Assembly: GCA_020536535.1 (NCBI GenBank)
Contig: JAHLWZ010001009.1
Location: 1 to 29,703 of the forward strand
Length of the DNA: 29,703 nucleotides
Origin: Pelomyxa schiedti
Lineage: Eukaryota > Evosea > Pelobiontida > Pelomyxidae
Direction of reading: 5' to 3'
Below the pieces are notes generated by a model that saw nothing but the letters and a program-made list of their open reading frames with translations, was not told the origin of the DNA and made no database searches. Both the position numbers and the translations under genes were made by a program. Each line of letters starts with the position of its first letter. Within the stretch, counting starts at the first letter, position 1. Of this stretch, positions 1 to 8,963 are shown in pieces.

Positions 1-120
1 CAAACAAACAAACAAACAAACAAACAAACAAACAAACAAACAAACAAACAAACAAACAAACAAACAAACAAACAAACAAACAAACAAACAAACAAACAAA
101 CAAACAAACAAACAAACAAA
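1..120. repeat. (CAAA)30 tetranucleotide microsatellite
   Basis: Thirty perfect CAAA units run from the window edge to position 120 and then break into CTAAATCC. The array lies directly upstream of a likely 3' splice site at 189-194, so it probably sits inside the intron before the SPASM exon. It may continue beyond the window. Confidence 0.97.
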
Positions 121-194
121 CTAAATCCAGCAGCCACCCCACCCACCCCAACCAACCTCCTTCTAATTTGGCACAATCCCCCACACAACCACAG

Positions 195-544
195 CCGAAA
201 TCGAAGATATGGTTATCGCCAGCGACTGCGTCTGCGGCACGCACACGATCTGCGTGGACCCCTCCGGGCTGATCCGGCCCTGCACCACGTCGGCCGTGGT
301 CGGCGGCACCATGGACGCCCCGGGCGCCGCGCTGGTCTCGCACCACTTCGCGGAGTTCACCTCCGCGGTCACCGCGCGGCCCAGGCCCAGCAAGTGCGCC
401 ACGTGCAAGCACAGGGACAGGTGCAGCGTCGGGTGCCCGGCCTCGTGGGTGGGGAACAGCCAGGGGGTTATATATGACCACATGATGACTATGGAGTGCG
501 CGGAGGCTGAGAAGGGTGTGGTTATATCCAGGGATGACAGTTGA
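195..544 (+). CDS. Radical SAM enzyme, C-terminal SPASM-domain exon (5' end outside window)
   Basis: The translation shows the full SPASM cysteine spacing: an early Cys (DCVC), then G-x4-C (GLIRPC), then C-x2-C-x5-C-x3-C (KCATCKHRDRCSVGC), and a last Cys (MEC). In radical-SAM maturases such as anaerobic sulfatase-maturating enzymes and peptide modifiers, this domain holds auxiliary iron-sulfur clusters. The radical SAM CxxxCxxC core is not in this exon and must lie upstream. I start the exon after an acceptor at 189-194 (cccacacaaccacag), preceded by a branch-like CTAAT; the first in-frame ATG is 209 and an in-frame stop sits at 164. The stop codon is at 542-544. The exon is much more GC-rich than nearby introns and intergenic DNA. 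The exact enzyme class cannot be told from this fragment. Confidence 0.75.
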
Positions 545-755
545 GAGCGGAGTGGGTGGTAGAAGAACGAACAAATGCAAGAAGAAGCCAAAAAAAAAAA
601 AATTGTTTCTTACTTTTCCCCCTTCTGTGTTTTGCATTATGTACCTAGGGTGCATTGCCAAGAGGTGACTGGTACCGGACACATTTTTAAACATACAAAT
701 CTCAGTCATGGAGGTGAGGCCATCAAAGTCCAGTCTGGGTGGTATTAAAACAGGT

Positions 756-2950
756 TCAGTAATGGCTGTGCATCCTACCTTGCAGGTCGTCATTTGAGCT
801 GCTATTCGATGCATGGTGACAGGGCAAATGGAGCTGTACCAGCCGCTTCACTGACAATGGTTTCTTGCTATAGCCATATGTGGCTACTACTTGGGATATG
901 GATGACAACATGCTCATTTTAACCGCGCCGTTTCTGGGGTGCATTGGCATCGTTCCGCATAACTGTGTATGGCGCCGTTGCAAAGCTAGACGTGTCAAGA
1001 CATCAAAAGCTTCTGTGATATTGGTTCTGGTTTTGGCACTGGTCTGCATTGGGTCTGTACATATTGGCTAGGTGAAGAAAGAACCTCAATTAATGGGTAG
1101 TTCCAACTTCTGGCTTGTGCCAGACCCTCTTCTCGCGGGACTTTCCTTTCGGCTTCAAGATCACACTTACAACCAATGAGAACCACGGGGTAGCCTTCTT
1201 TAATTCGGTTAATATGCTGGATGAAAGTCCAGGTACACTCAAATGAGTAGTGATCAGCTATTGAATAACTTGCAAGTTGTTATTTGAATCAAGGTGAAAA
1301 AGATTGTACCAGAGTGCAAATACTTCACCACTACGTATGTACCTGTATGGGGGTCTCTTGCTTTAGGAATATATAGGAGGAAGTCCATACGATTCTAACA
1401 ATGAATAAAATCTTTCTTCAATAAGAATACACAATTACAATCTAGCACAACTTACCCAGTATGTCCAGCTTTTGATTTGGAGGGCTTAGTAAATAAAAAC
1501 CAACCTCAATAGTTACCTGTATCTAGAATTTCAAGCCCCACTGGGATGGTGTCCACGGTGTGTACATGCCGCCAGGACTGTAGAAGTAAGGGTTTTTTCA
1601 GTTGTTACATTACTATTGAGACACACATCCTCAATGGTTGGATCATAATCCGGAATAAAGAGATTCTTTTGGTTTGTTTTTTTTTTTTTTTTTTTTTTTT
1701 GCATGGAGAGTATTACCTTAACAAACTGGAGGACAAGATTAGATTTGCCTGTGCCATCAGAACCCAGACATATTATGCGCACTGGCTCTTCTGCACTTAA
1801 CTGTAATACTGGGATCTGTTGGGATTTGGCTATCTCTTGTAATGCATACTCTCCCATTGCATTGTCAAGGAAGTTCAGATGTTTTGGTCTTCCTCCCTTT
1901 AATATTGCTTCTGATAACGCTAATCCACCACTCTCGCTAAATAAGCAATTTCTAACTAATAGAGTATCTAGAGGTGGAAGGCCAACGGATGCGCGTTCCA
2001 CCATAGCCCGGGCGATGTGCGATATACCAATGTCGCCTATGGGATTGCCATCAAGGTGTAACTCCACTAAGGACTTGTTCATGGCCAACGCTGAAGCTAT
2101 AAGCTTCGCACCGTCAGAGTTGATGTTGCACCTGCATAATTTCAATTTTTCTAATGTGTGGCTGACAGCAATGTGAGGTGCAAGTTCCTCAATTGACGAA
2201 GATGGAATATCGGCCCTGCATATGTCAAGAACTGACAAGTGCTGCAAATGTGGAGCGAGTCCGTGCGCACTCTTTCTGGATAAGCTGCCACTGACATGAA
2301 TTGACATTTCTCCCTTGAAATGACCGCATGCATTCTCCATCCCAACAGCAAATTTGGTGTCAATGTATCCTTGAAATATCACATTGTTGAGCACAGGGAA
2401 GCGACAGTGGCATCTATCAGAACCAATTGTGCAGTGATTGCAGTTCTCACATCTTGGTGTGGAGGGCCCACCATGATCTGAGCAAAGTTGGCAAGTTGAA
2501 TCAGCCGACGGAGCTACGGGTTTCCCAACTTTGGCCAAGAGTGAGAACAGCAATTGAGTTGAATGTTGATTGAACTTTAAGTGCTCGTATGATGATACTG
2601 GCAAATAGAATTTTCGACCGCTGGAGAGCAGGCCCCTAACAAAATCCACAGGCTGAGATCCCTCACAGCACCCAAAATACATTCCCAGGGACTCAGAGCT
2701 ATCATTATCGTTATACTTGTCATTTTTTTCCCGTACTTATCATCGACACGGTAACACGCCAAAAAAAAAAAAAAAAGAGGGTTCATCACAAGAGTCACCT
2801 TGTGCGATCGCGGATAACAAGTTTAGTAGCCCTGCAGTCGACCTGCAGAGCCTCGTGGGCCAACAACGCCGCCATCGCGTGCACGCATTCGGGATCTGTA
2901 TCCACTTCTGGGGCTCTACCCTGCCTCATCAACATGCTCACCGCCTCCAT
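756..2950 (-). CDS. LRR-Ras fusion protein with altered GTPase signature residues
   Basis: Model: join of 2799-2950, 1717-2698, 1627-1665, 1517-1577, 1456-1468, 1310-1360, 1085-1268, 756-1043 on the minus strand (589 aa, all phases consistent). The N-terminal part has a Cys/His-rich patch (CQLCSDHGG, CENCNHC, CHC) and then RNI-type leucine-rich repeats (LEKLKLCRCNINSDGAKLI, LVELHLDGNPIGDIGI). The C-terminal ~225 residues are Ras-like: P-loop GSDGTGKS (363-370), switch I YDPTIEDSW, LEILDTAGH, YSIAD, GCKCD in place of NKxD, and TSAKT. The residue at Ras position 12 is Asp, at 61 His and at 116 Cys. There is no CAAX end. A 13-nt microexon carries most of the DTAGH motif. LRR-small GTPase pairing recalls ROCO proteins, but there is no COR domain and the G domain is Ras-type. 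The last C-terminal stretch may hold one more unrecognised intron. It starts 48 bp after the TMEM33 gene. Confidence 0.82.
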
Positions 2951-2998
2951 GGTTCTATCTTGTTTTACGGTTTCGTTTCCAACGAAAAAGTCTTTGTT

Positions 2999-4438
2999 TT
3001 AAAAATTTTCATTTACAGTACGTTGTGATGTCTGGATCACTGAGGGGTACTCTGGTGTTGTGACATGGTTTCCTAAACCATGCACGGCAAGCTTCTTAGC
3101 GGCCAAAGCCCAGGAAAGAGCGAATTTGTAACCATATCCTGTCGGTGTGTGAGGGTGGGGATTCTGGGTACTGAGGACATACTGGGTAAATTTCTGTTTC
3201 CATATCTCCCAGGTTAACTTGGAGTGATAACTATGCTTGACCCGCAGTTTAAGAAAGTGGTAGTATGGAAAGAGGAATAATGGTGACCTGCGGGCATTTC
3301 GCGAGTTTAGTGGGGGTTTGCCAAGTGATGATAAACCTTAGTGCCACTGTGCCAAACTGGCACAATTCATAGGTAGCCACGACTTGGAGAAGCGGTCCAG
3401 AGCTCGAAATGATTTGGTAGAGCAAACTTCCGGAGATTGGTATTGGTAAGAATGAGAGTAATACCGTTCTGTTCGCGATTGTGACTGCCTGTTCTGAATA
3501 ATTCCGTGAATCAGATTGGCCATGTGAAGTACAGAGTACACAGTAAGAGGGAAAATAGCCACTTTTCAAATCTCGTTAGTGCAGATTTTATTGGGAAAAA
3601 GCCTACTTTTACTGATTGGTGCAGCTTGGAATAGTAGTGAGTACATCAGATAATGAGTATTGTCACTCCTTGCAAGGTCCGGAAGGATTCCCAGGAAATA
3701 GGCCTTGGAGAACAGAATGGGCTTTGTTTTGTGGCTAGTCAGTCAAAATCCCGAAAGCAACATAGCCAGATAGCACGCACATCGCAATCAACTAACCTTT
3801 GGAAGACTTGAACAAAGAGACAAAAAGTAAGAGCAAGCAGCCGCCAGCAGGACCATCCTGAACCACAATCTTCGGCTGCTCACAACACACACTACTGAGA
3901 ACACCAGAACGAGTGCGTGACATGCCATCCACCACACTTCCATCCCAAAAAGCTTCGATATTGCTGATGTGCCGCGTGCCTGAGGCCGAGACCGAGGCTG
4001 TGACCTCGGGACCTCGTCCCACGTTTCAGGCCGTGATGACGATGAGGATGCCGATGAATGTGGTACTGAATTTTGGGGAGATGGCTCTTCTTTGTATGAT
4101 GGGTTCTGTGTTGTGTTGTATTTTGCGTGTGGTTAGATAATGTTATAATTGCTACAACAACAAAGAAGCAGGTCGTACCACGGTCTCTTTGTAAAACCTA
4201 ATTTATGGGAAGAAAATACTTGCGTAAGAAATGCAGTGCAAGGGTGCAAGGTGGGGAAAAACAAAACAAAACAAAACAAAACGAAACAAAACGAAACGAA
4301 ACAAAACAAAACAAAACAAAAAAAACCGCACCGGGTCCTGAGACGGTCCATTGTGGCCGATGATGAGGAGGGTGAGACTTCAAATCGGTTCAGAAACGTG
4401 TGCCACCGGGGGTCTCTGTCAAAGTCATAGCCATCCAT
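2999..4438 (-). CDS. TMEM33: TMEM33/Pom33-family ER membrane protein
   Basis: Seven exons (4332-4438, 4179-4197, 3797-4105, 3607-3703, 3465-3561, 3337-3426, 2999-3287) give 335 aa with all phases closing. TMEM33 proteins are multi-span membrane proteins of the ER and nuclear envelope that shape tubules and act in ER stress and nuclear pore assembly. Visible family features: the DRDPRWHTFLNRF...FYKETVNPSYKEEP N-terminus, which resembles the one I recall from plant homologues; a Ser/Pro/Arg-rich linker; hydrophobic helices from about residue 100; then NTHYLMYSLLF, KMAIFPLTVYSVLH, and the YYHFLKLRVKHSYHS segment that corresponds to YYRFLTLRYSSRRN in animals. Intron 1 contains the (AAAAC)n tract. 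The ATG at 4438 matches the plant-type N-terminus. The C-terminal ~60 residues after the family core are unassigned. Confidence 0.88.
4257..4326. repeat. Imperfect (AAAAC)n pentanucleotide tract
   Basis: About 13 units of AAAAC, some changed to GAAAC, lie within intron 1 of the TMEM33 gene. Read on the minus strand this is a T/G tract upstream of the acceptor at 4198-4200 and may act as an extended pyrimidine-rich region. Confidence 0.9.
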
Positions 4439-4686
4439 TGTTTGATCGAATAAAGTGACCTTTCCACTAATGGCCAGTCACTCTGTGTCAGCTCTTCCAC
4501 TTGCTGGTGTTACTGGTTTAAGGTAGGTAGGCCATGGATAACCCGGAGGGTCTCCAGAATGAAAAAAACCTGCATGACTGGGAGGTCCGGCCACCCCTCA
4601 GATAGCAGTGAAATCTCCGAGGAAAACTGCATGTTGTAATTGCATTAGTCCGCACCATTAACGAATGCTGGAAATCGCCTTCTCAT
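4390..4686 (-). CDS. Possible small protein upstream of, and overlapping, TMEM33 exon 1 (uncertain)
   Basis: A tentative minus-strand model starts at 4686 and uses exons 4663-4686, 4570-4626, 4543-4551 and a final exon ending at a TGA at 4390-4392. A 36-nt intron with a CTAAT branch-like motif joins the first two in frame. The peptide contains FFSSEISLLSEGWPDLP and a VEELT...VERSLYSI helix, faintly like the histone-fold start of TAF13/SPT3 proteins, but the rest of that fold is missing. It could equally be 5' untranslated sequence or an upstream ORF of TMEM33. One proposed exon is only 9 nt, which lowers trust. Confidence 0.2.
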
Positions 4687-5045
4687 CAGTCTTCTGCCAC
4701 CCGGGTTAAAGGAACCGGGGTTTGATCAATTTGAAGAAACAAAACAACACAACAATCTGGGGCGCCACAACCGCTGTGGCCCCTTCCCATCGACCCGTCG
4801 AGCCGTCGTCGTTTCCTTCCGTTTCGTGATAGCCACCCATAATACTACTGTTGCCGAAGGACTCGGAGCGGAAGTTTGTCATTGGCTACCTGTGGTGTCT
4901 GCGCCTATTGCGTGTTGTCTTTTGTCTGTCAACGGGACCCGAAGAGATCGAAGTGTCGGTTGAATCGGCGTTGGGGTTTTTGAATCGCCAATCGTTTTGA
5001 TTGAGGCACCGATTTTGAACACTTATTCTTGGTGATTTTGGGACT
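4439..5045. other. Intergenic region between divergent TMEM33 and CZB genes
   Basis: About 600 bp separates two divergently transcribed genes and should hold both promoters. Apart from the uncertain minus-strand reading frame at 4390-4686, I see no gene. The part nearest the CZB gene (4760-4950) is richer in GC and has no long open frame. Confidence 0.6.
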
Positions 5046-5629
5046 ATGGGTTGTGGTGCAACTACTGCTACTCATGTGAGCAACAGTTTGTACAATTTGC
5101 AGAGGCAAAACATTGCCCAAGTATGTACTTTGCTATCGCTTTTGTGAAGTAATAATCGAATTCATGAATGTAGAGAGGAGCAGGCTCTGAGCTGGAGAGG
5201 GCTATCGAGGCACATGCCCAGCTGCTTCAGCAGTTGGAAACTCATGTGCGACTTGCCAAGGAAGGCTCTGTCCCTCTAAGTAAGGACTCTATTCGAGTTT
5301 ACCTCTATCTAATTTTGTACTATCACCAACCAGCCTGGGATGATTTTCGCCTTAAATCCAGTGATGATGCTGCCTGCCCTATGGGTCACTGGTTGGGACA
5401 CTCTAGAGGATACTGGTCAACGTGGGACAAGATGGAAGAGCTCCACAACAAGTTTCATACTGGCATTGTAAAGGTTTTCCAACTTTTTTATTGGCCTTCA
5501 AATTAACAAAAGGCTAAGGTAATGGATGTCGCGCAATCGAGTCCCAACCGCGGCAGAGACCTTTTACAAATGGGAGACTTGATGGATACAAGCCAAGAGT
5601 TATTGGTTCTTCTTAAGAAGTGCCGATGA
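5046..5629 (+). CDS. Small CZB (chemoreceptor zinc-binding) domain protein with lipidation signal
   Basis: Exons 5046-5120, 5174-5279, 5334-5473 and 5513-5629 give 145 aa in frame. It begins MGCGATT: Gly2, Cys3 and Thr6 fit N-myristoylation plus palmitoylation, so membrane attachment is likely. The body fits a CZB domain: a His in the first helix (His39, or His49), Cys75 in the DAACPMGHWL motif (family form C-x-x-G-x-W), and the pair His98/His102 in ELHNKFH (H-x3-H). In bacteria CZB domains sit in chemoreceptors and in the diguanylate cyclase DgcZ, where one Cys and three His bind zinc. Here the domain stands alone apart from a short tail. The gene has three spliceosomal introns, so it is not bacterial contamination. 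Family assignment is by motif only. Confidence 0.72.
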
Positions 5630-5946
5630 GTTACCCACAATTTTCGAGAGGTTGCAGAGATTGTAGGGTGTGCATGAAAGCTTTTTTTTTTTGTTACCAA
5701 CATTTTCACAGTAATATCGGGAAAAGCTCTGTACTTGTATGTGGGGTGTTGTGGGACAAAGTGCGAATCCAAGTATCTTTGGGTCACCAGTTTTTTTTAA
5801 AGAATCAAAAAATTTTCTTCTGATTACATCCATTGCCTACCCGCCAACTAAGGGTGCTCAACTCAACAAGGAAAACGAACAAGGGAGGAATGTATCGTAA
5901 AACCAAACTTTTTTTTTTACTTTGGTTGACTGCTGTGGGAGAAGTT
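5630..5946. other. Convergent intergenic region
   Basis: About 317 bp lies between the 3' ends of the CZB gene (+) and the Rab-like GTPase (-). It has several T runs (for example 5682-5690 and 5909-5918) and no convincing open frame; it most likely holds the two 3' untranslated regions. Confidence 0.6.
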
Positions 5947-7160
5947 TTATGTAGCTATGGTTTGTAATAAACAGTGGAATGCTTCCTGAACATTCATTCC
6001 TGTTGCGGCACTTGAAGGGAAATACTTTCTGTGATGTCATTGAATGGCGGGAGCGTTTGGACAATGTATTGATTGGGACACACGTTATACCCTGTGATTC
6101 AATCCAGTCCTCTATCTGATTTTCTGGTACGGGATGAGCAGCAATGTCTTCCTGCCTGGAATCAGAATGACACATGTGCAAAACAAAAAACTAGCCTTGT
6201 TACCCACGAGAACGATGGGCACCCTCAAGTCCAGACCGTTAGCCTTTGCTTCACTCAGCCACAGAATCAGTGAATCAAATGATGACTGACTTCCAAGGTC
6301 GAAAACGAGAAGGATCTTAATGTGGTATCATTGATGTGAGCTGTGAAATTGTATCACGCCACTAAAGTACAGATGGGATAGGTGAGGTTACAGCTTGGGC
6401 ATCAGGATAGAATTCATTCCTCACATCAAAGTATTTTGACTGCCCTGAGAGGTCAAAGAAATTTACAGTCATGGTTCGTTCAACTCCATGCGGAGTATTC
6501 CCACAAAGATCGACCGATTTCACACCAAAGTCAATCCCTATAGTCGGCACATAATCCTCAACAAACTAAGAGGTAAATTGGATGGAATTTGAGACCCCGC
6601 CACGTTCATAGAATTGGGAGTACAGAGATAGAGATAGATATAGATATAAGAAATGGCAGCAAGGCAATCACCACGTCGTCACAGAACCTTCTCAGTAAGC
6701 AGGTCTTGCCAGTGCCAGGGTCGCCCAACGTGAGCACGTCGACCCCACCTCCACCCCCATCCCAATCTCCATCTCCATCTCCATCTCCTCGTGCTGATGA
6801 TGACCTAACATTCGCAGCGTCGCTGGGACACCCGTGGGGCAGCAATCGCCCCGCGGCCGCGACGACGTCGTCCCAGCGAGGGCGCTGCGGGGGAACCAGG
6901 TTGGGTGTCGCGGGTGCGGATTCTGTTGCAGTTGCTTTGCGTCCGGGCGCGGTTTGTGGTGTACGAGTCGTCGTCGGTTTTGTTGTGGTTACGGGTGCGA
7001 CGGCAGGTGGTGATTTCCGGTGGGTGGTAGATGTGGTGATTTTGTGGGTGTTGCTGGAGAAGGTGGCAGAATGTGACAGAGGGAGATCGACGCGGGCGGG
7101 CCTAAGTGCGCGCGTTCGTGTTTGTGATTGTGGGATTTGTCCCTCCGTTGTGCGGCTCAT
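5947..7160 (-). CDS. Rab-like small GTPase related to RBJ/DNAJC27, without J domain
   Basis: Exons 6675-7160, 6392-6565, 6196-6315, 6063-6151 and 5947-6010 give 310 aa with phases intact. Residues 1 to about 140 form a Ser/Thr/Pro-rich extension ending in a Gly-Asp repeat. The G domain follows: LTLGDPGTGKTCLL, then YVPTIGIDFGVKS, FFDLSGQSKYFDVRNEFY, ILLVFDLGSQSSFDSL, VLVGNKED and TGMNVQEAF. TIGIDFGV and VRNEFY are hallmarks of the RBJ/DNAJC27 group. The reading frame stops right after the last helix, so the C-terminal J domain of animal DNAJC27 is absent, and there is no Cys tail for prenylation. The NKxD motif (NKED) is split by a GC-AG intron (6152-6195). The intron before TGMNVQEAF is less certain. 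It is divergent from the YIPF gene 207 bp away. Confidence 0.85.
6766..6790. repeat. (CCATCT)n hexanucleotide repeat within coding sequence
   Basis: Four to five CCATCT-type units lie in exon 1 of the Rab-like GTPase and encode an alternating Gly-Asp stretch on the minus strand, just before a Gly run and the P-loop. Such a tract may vary in length between strains. Confidence 0.85.
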
Positions 7161-7367
7161 GCGTCGCTTGTCCGTTTTCAGGGGAAAAGGATGGTTTCCT
7201 CGAAGCTGGGTCCTTCCTGGGGACTTTGGGCGAGATTCTTTACACGGTTCATTGACTGCAGCATAGACAACTCAGAGAGGGGTCTCTCAGTAAAACTGAA
7301 GGGGAGTGGAGTCCGCAAGGGCTTTGTAGATTTCCGCATTTCTAATCAAATAGTGACTCGTCACGCA
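7161..7367. promoter_or_regulatory. Bidirectional promoter region, Rab-like GTPase / YIPF
   Basis: These 207 bp separate the start codons of two divergent trafficking genes (7160 on minus, 7368 on plus), so both promoters must fit here or nearby. No specific core motif could be assigned with confidence. Confidence 0.45.
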
Positions 7368-8707
7368 ATGTCGACGGAGGAAGCAGAAGGTGGCAACGAG
7401 CAGAGTATTTTCGAAGTAGGGCACCAGTGTGATTTTTGGTGATTGGTTACCGGTTACTGAAATCCCCTTTTTTTTTTTTTTTTTTTTTTTTTAACAGACA
7501 CCGACTGAAACCGAGGCGGCTGCTGCAACAACCGACTTGCCTTTTCAACGTGAGTCCTACAGTAGTATCATAGAATGCTTTTTTTTTTTATGTGAACCTT
7601 AGCTGCTCAATTTACCTCAACTGAACTGCATTTGGAAGACGTTAAAATTGTTAGTGATGGTTTCAATGGAGGTTTTAATGGTACCACTTTACTTAAAGTT
7701 CAATTGATTCAAAGCTGAAGCTAACACTTTTCTAGCTCCCCCTGCTCCAAAGATGGTCGAAGAAGAGCCACAAGGTTGGCATCGCTTCTACAAGATTTCG
7801 TTTTATCAGCCATACTTTAACATGAACACACAAGATGTACCCACAATCTGTTTTCTAAGCTTTCTCAACACCAACAGATTCTTTTCCGATGTTACTCTGG
7901 CCTTCAACCCTTCGGAAAGAATTTCTTTGATAGAATATCTCCTTATCCTGACTTGTGTGCTCTTTCCTTTTTTTGAACAGATCAAGTTAACCTTTATGTT
8001 CAGTTATGGACCGTTTTGGGTGGCTACAACTCTTATTGTATCACTGGTTGCATGTAGCAGTATCTCTAGTCGTGCTGAGCACTGGCACCTGGGATGCCCA
8101 ACGGAGTGGGCGTTTGACTTTGCTAAAGTACATCAACACTGTAATAAATACTACAGCATTCAATGAGACTGAAAGGCCTAAATACATTCTCCTAGGTGAG
8201 CGTTGCATCTTGGTTTATTTATCCCTACTTGTCTCTATGTAGCTTAGGCCTATATATTTCCCAACGCTACTATAATGTTGGCCTATCATTGCCTGAGCTG
8301 ATGTGTCTTTACGGTTATTCACTCACTGGATATATACCAGCCGCAGTATGTTTAACTAGTACCACGTATTCAATTCACCACAATGCTAGCTTGCAAGTAT
8401 TTTACCATTCTCTTGGTTGCAGTGGATGGTCTTTATCCTTGGAGCGTGTGTGGCTACAGTTTCCCTTGTTTGGAGTTTGTTCCCGTCTATCAGGTTTCGC
8501 CCGTTCTCCTTTGTCAAGCCTTTTACCAACATTACCAAGTAAACTTGAGTGGAAGAAAGCTCTGCTCCTTTTACTCATTCCCGGCGCACTACAGTTCCTG
8601 ATTGGTTTGTTTTTCAAGGTGAATCCTTTCCTATTCTCGTGAGTGGTTCTCATCCTTTTTTTCAGGCGTATTTCTTTGGAAAAACAACATGCCCACAACT
8701 CAGTTAG
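7368..8707 (+). CDS. Yip1-domain (YIPF1/YIPF2-type) Golgi membrane protein
   Basis: Ten exons: 7368-7415, 7498-7549, 7603-7680, 7736-7836, 7878-7954, 8004-8127, 8196-8345, 8423-8493, 8540-8618, 8666-8707. They sum to 822 nt, 273 aa. YIPF proteins are five-span Golgi/ER-exit membrane proteins that bind Rab GTPases. The soluble N-terminus leads to RFYKISFYQPYF (compare FYTIEFYQTFFDVD), then YPDFYGPFWVATTLIVSLVA (compare RPDLYGPFWICATLAF), VSVASWFIYPYLSL, ELMCLYGYSLTGYIPA (compare ETVCIYGYSLFVFIP) and two more hydrophobic segments before the end AYFFGKTTCPQLS. Introns are 40-100 nt; intron 1 and others contain long T runs. Its neighbour and divergent partner is a Rab-like GTPase, which fits Rab biology, though pairing by chance is possible. 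Confidence 0.9.
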
Positions 8708-8963
8708 TGCCCCAAAATTTTGTGAAAAAAAACTACTCTCCACCCAAGTTGGAACGGTGGAGGAAAAGTCTTTGGACTGCTTTTGTTGTCATTTTTATTT
8801 GGCAGTGCCGGCAACAAGCCAACCCAGCAGGAATGACACTGAAAAAGTGCACTTGGACACTGAGATGACTTTTCGACTTGTGCGATCGGAAGAGGAAAAC
8901 GAAAGGTAAACAAAATTTTGTTTCGTTTCGTTTCGAAACTGAAGGGGGAAAAAAATTACATTG

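Noticed and set aside
163-591. 142-aa open frame on the minus strand opposite the SPASM exon
   Set aside because: It is antisense to a frame with a complete SPASM cysteine pattern and shows no domain of its own; GC-rich exons leave open frames on the other strand.
4198-4383. Open frames made of repeated Phe-Val-Leu-Phe-Cys or Lys-Gln-Asn-Lys-Thr
   Set aside because: They are simple translations of the pentanucleotide tract in a TMEM33 intron.
5503-5833. Minus-strand frames in the 3' flank of the CZB gene
   Set aside because: They cross the last CZB exon and T-rich DNA, with no motif or phase-consistent extension.
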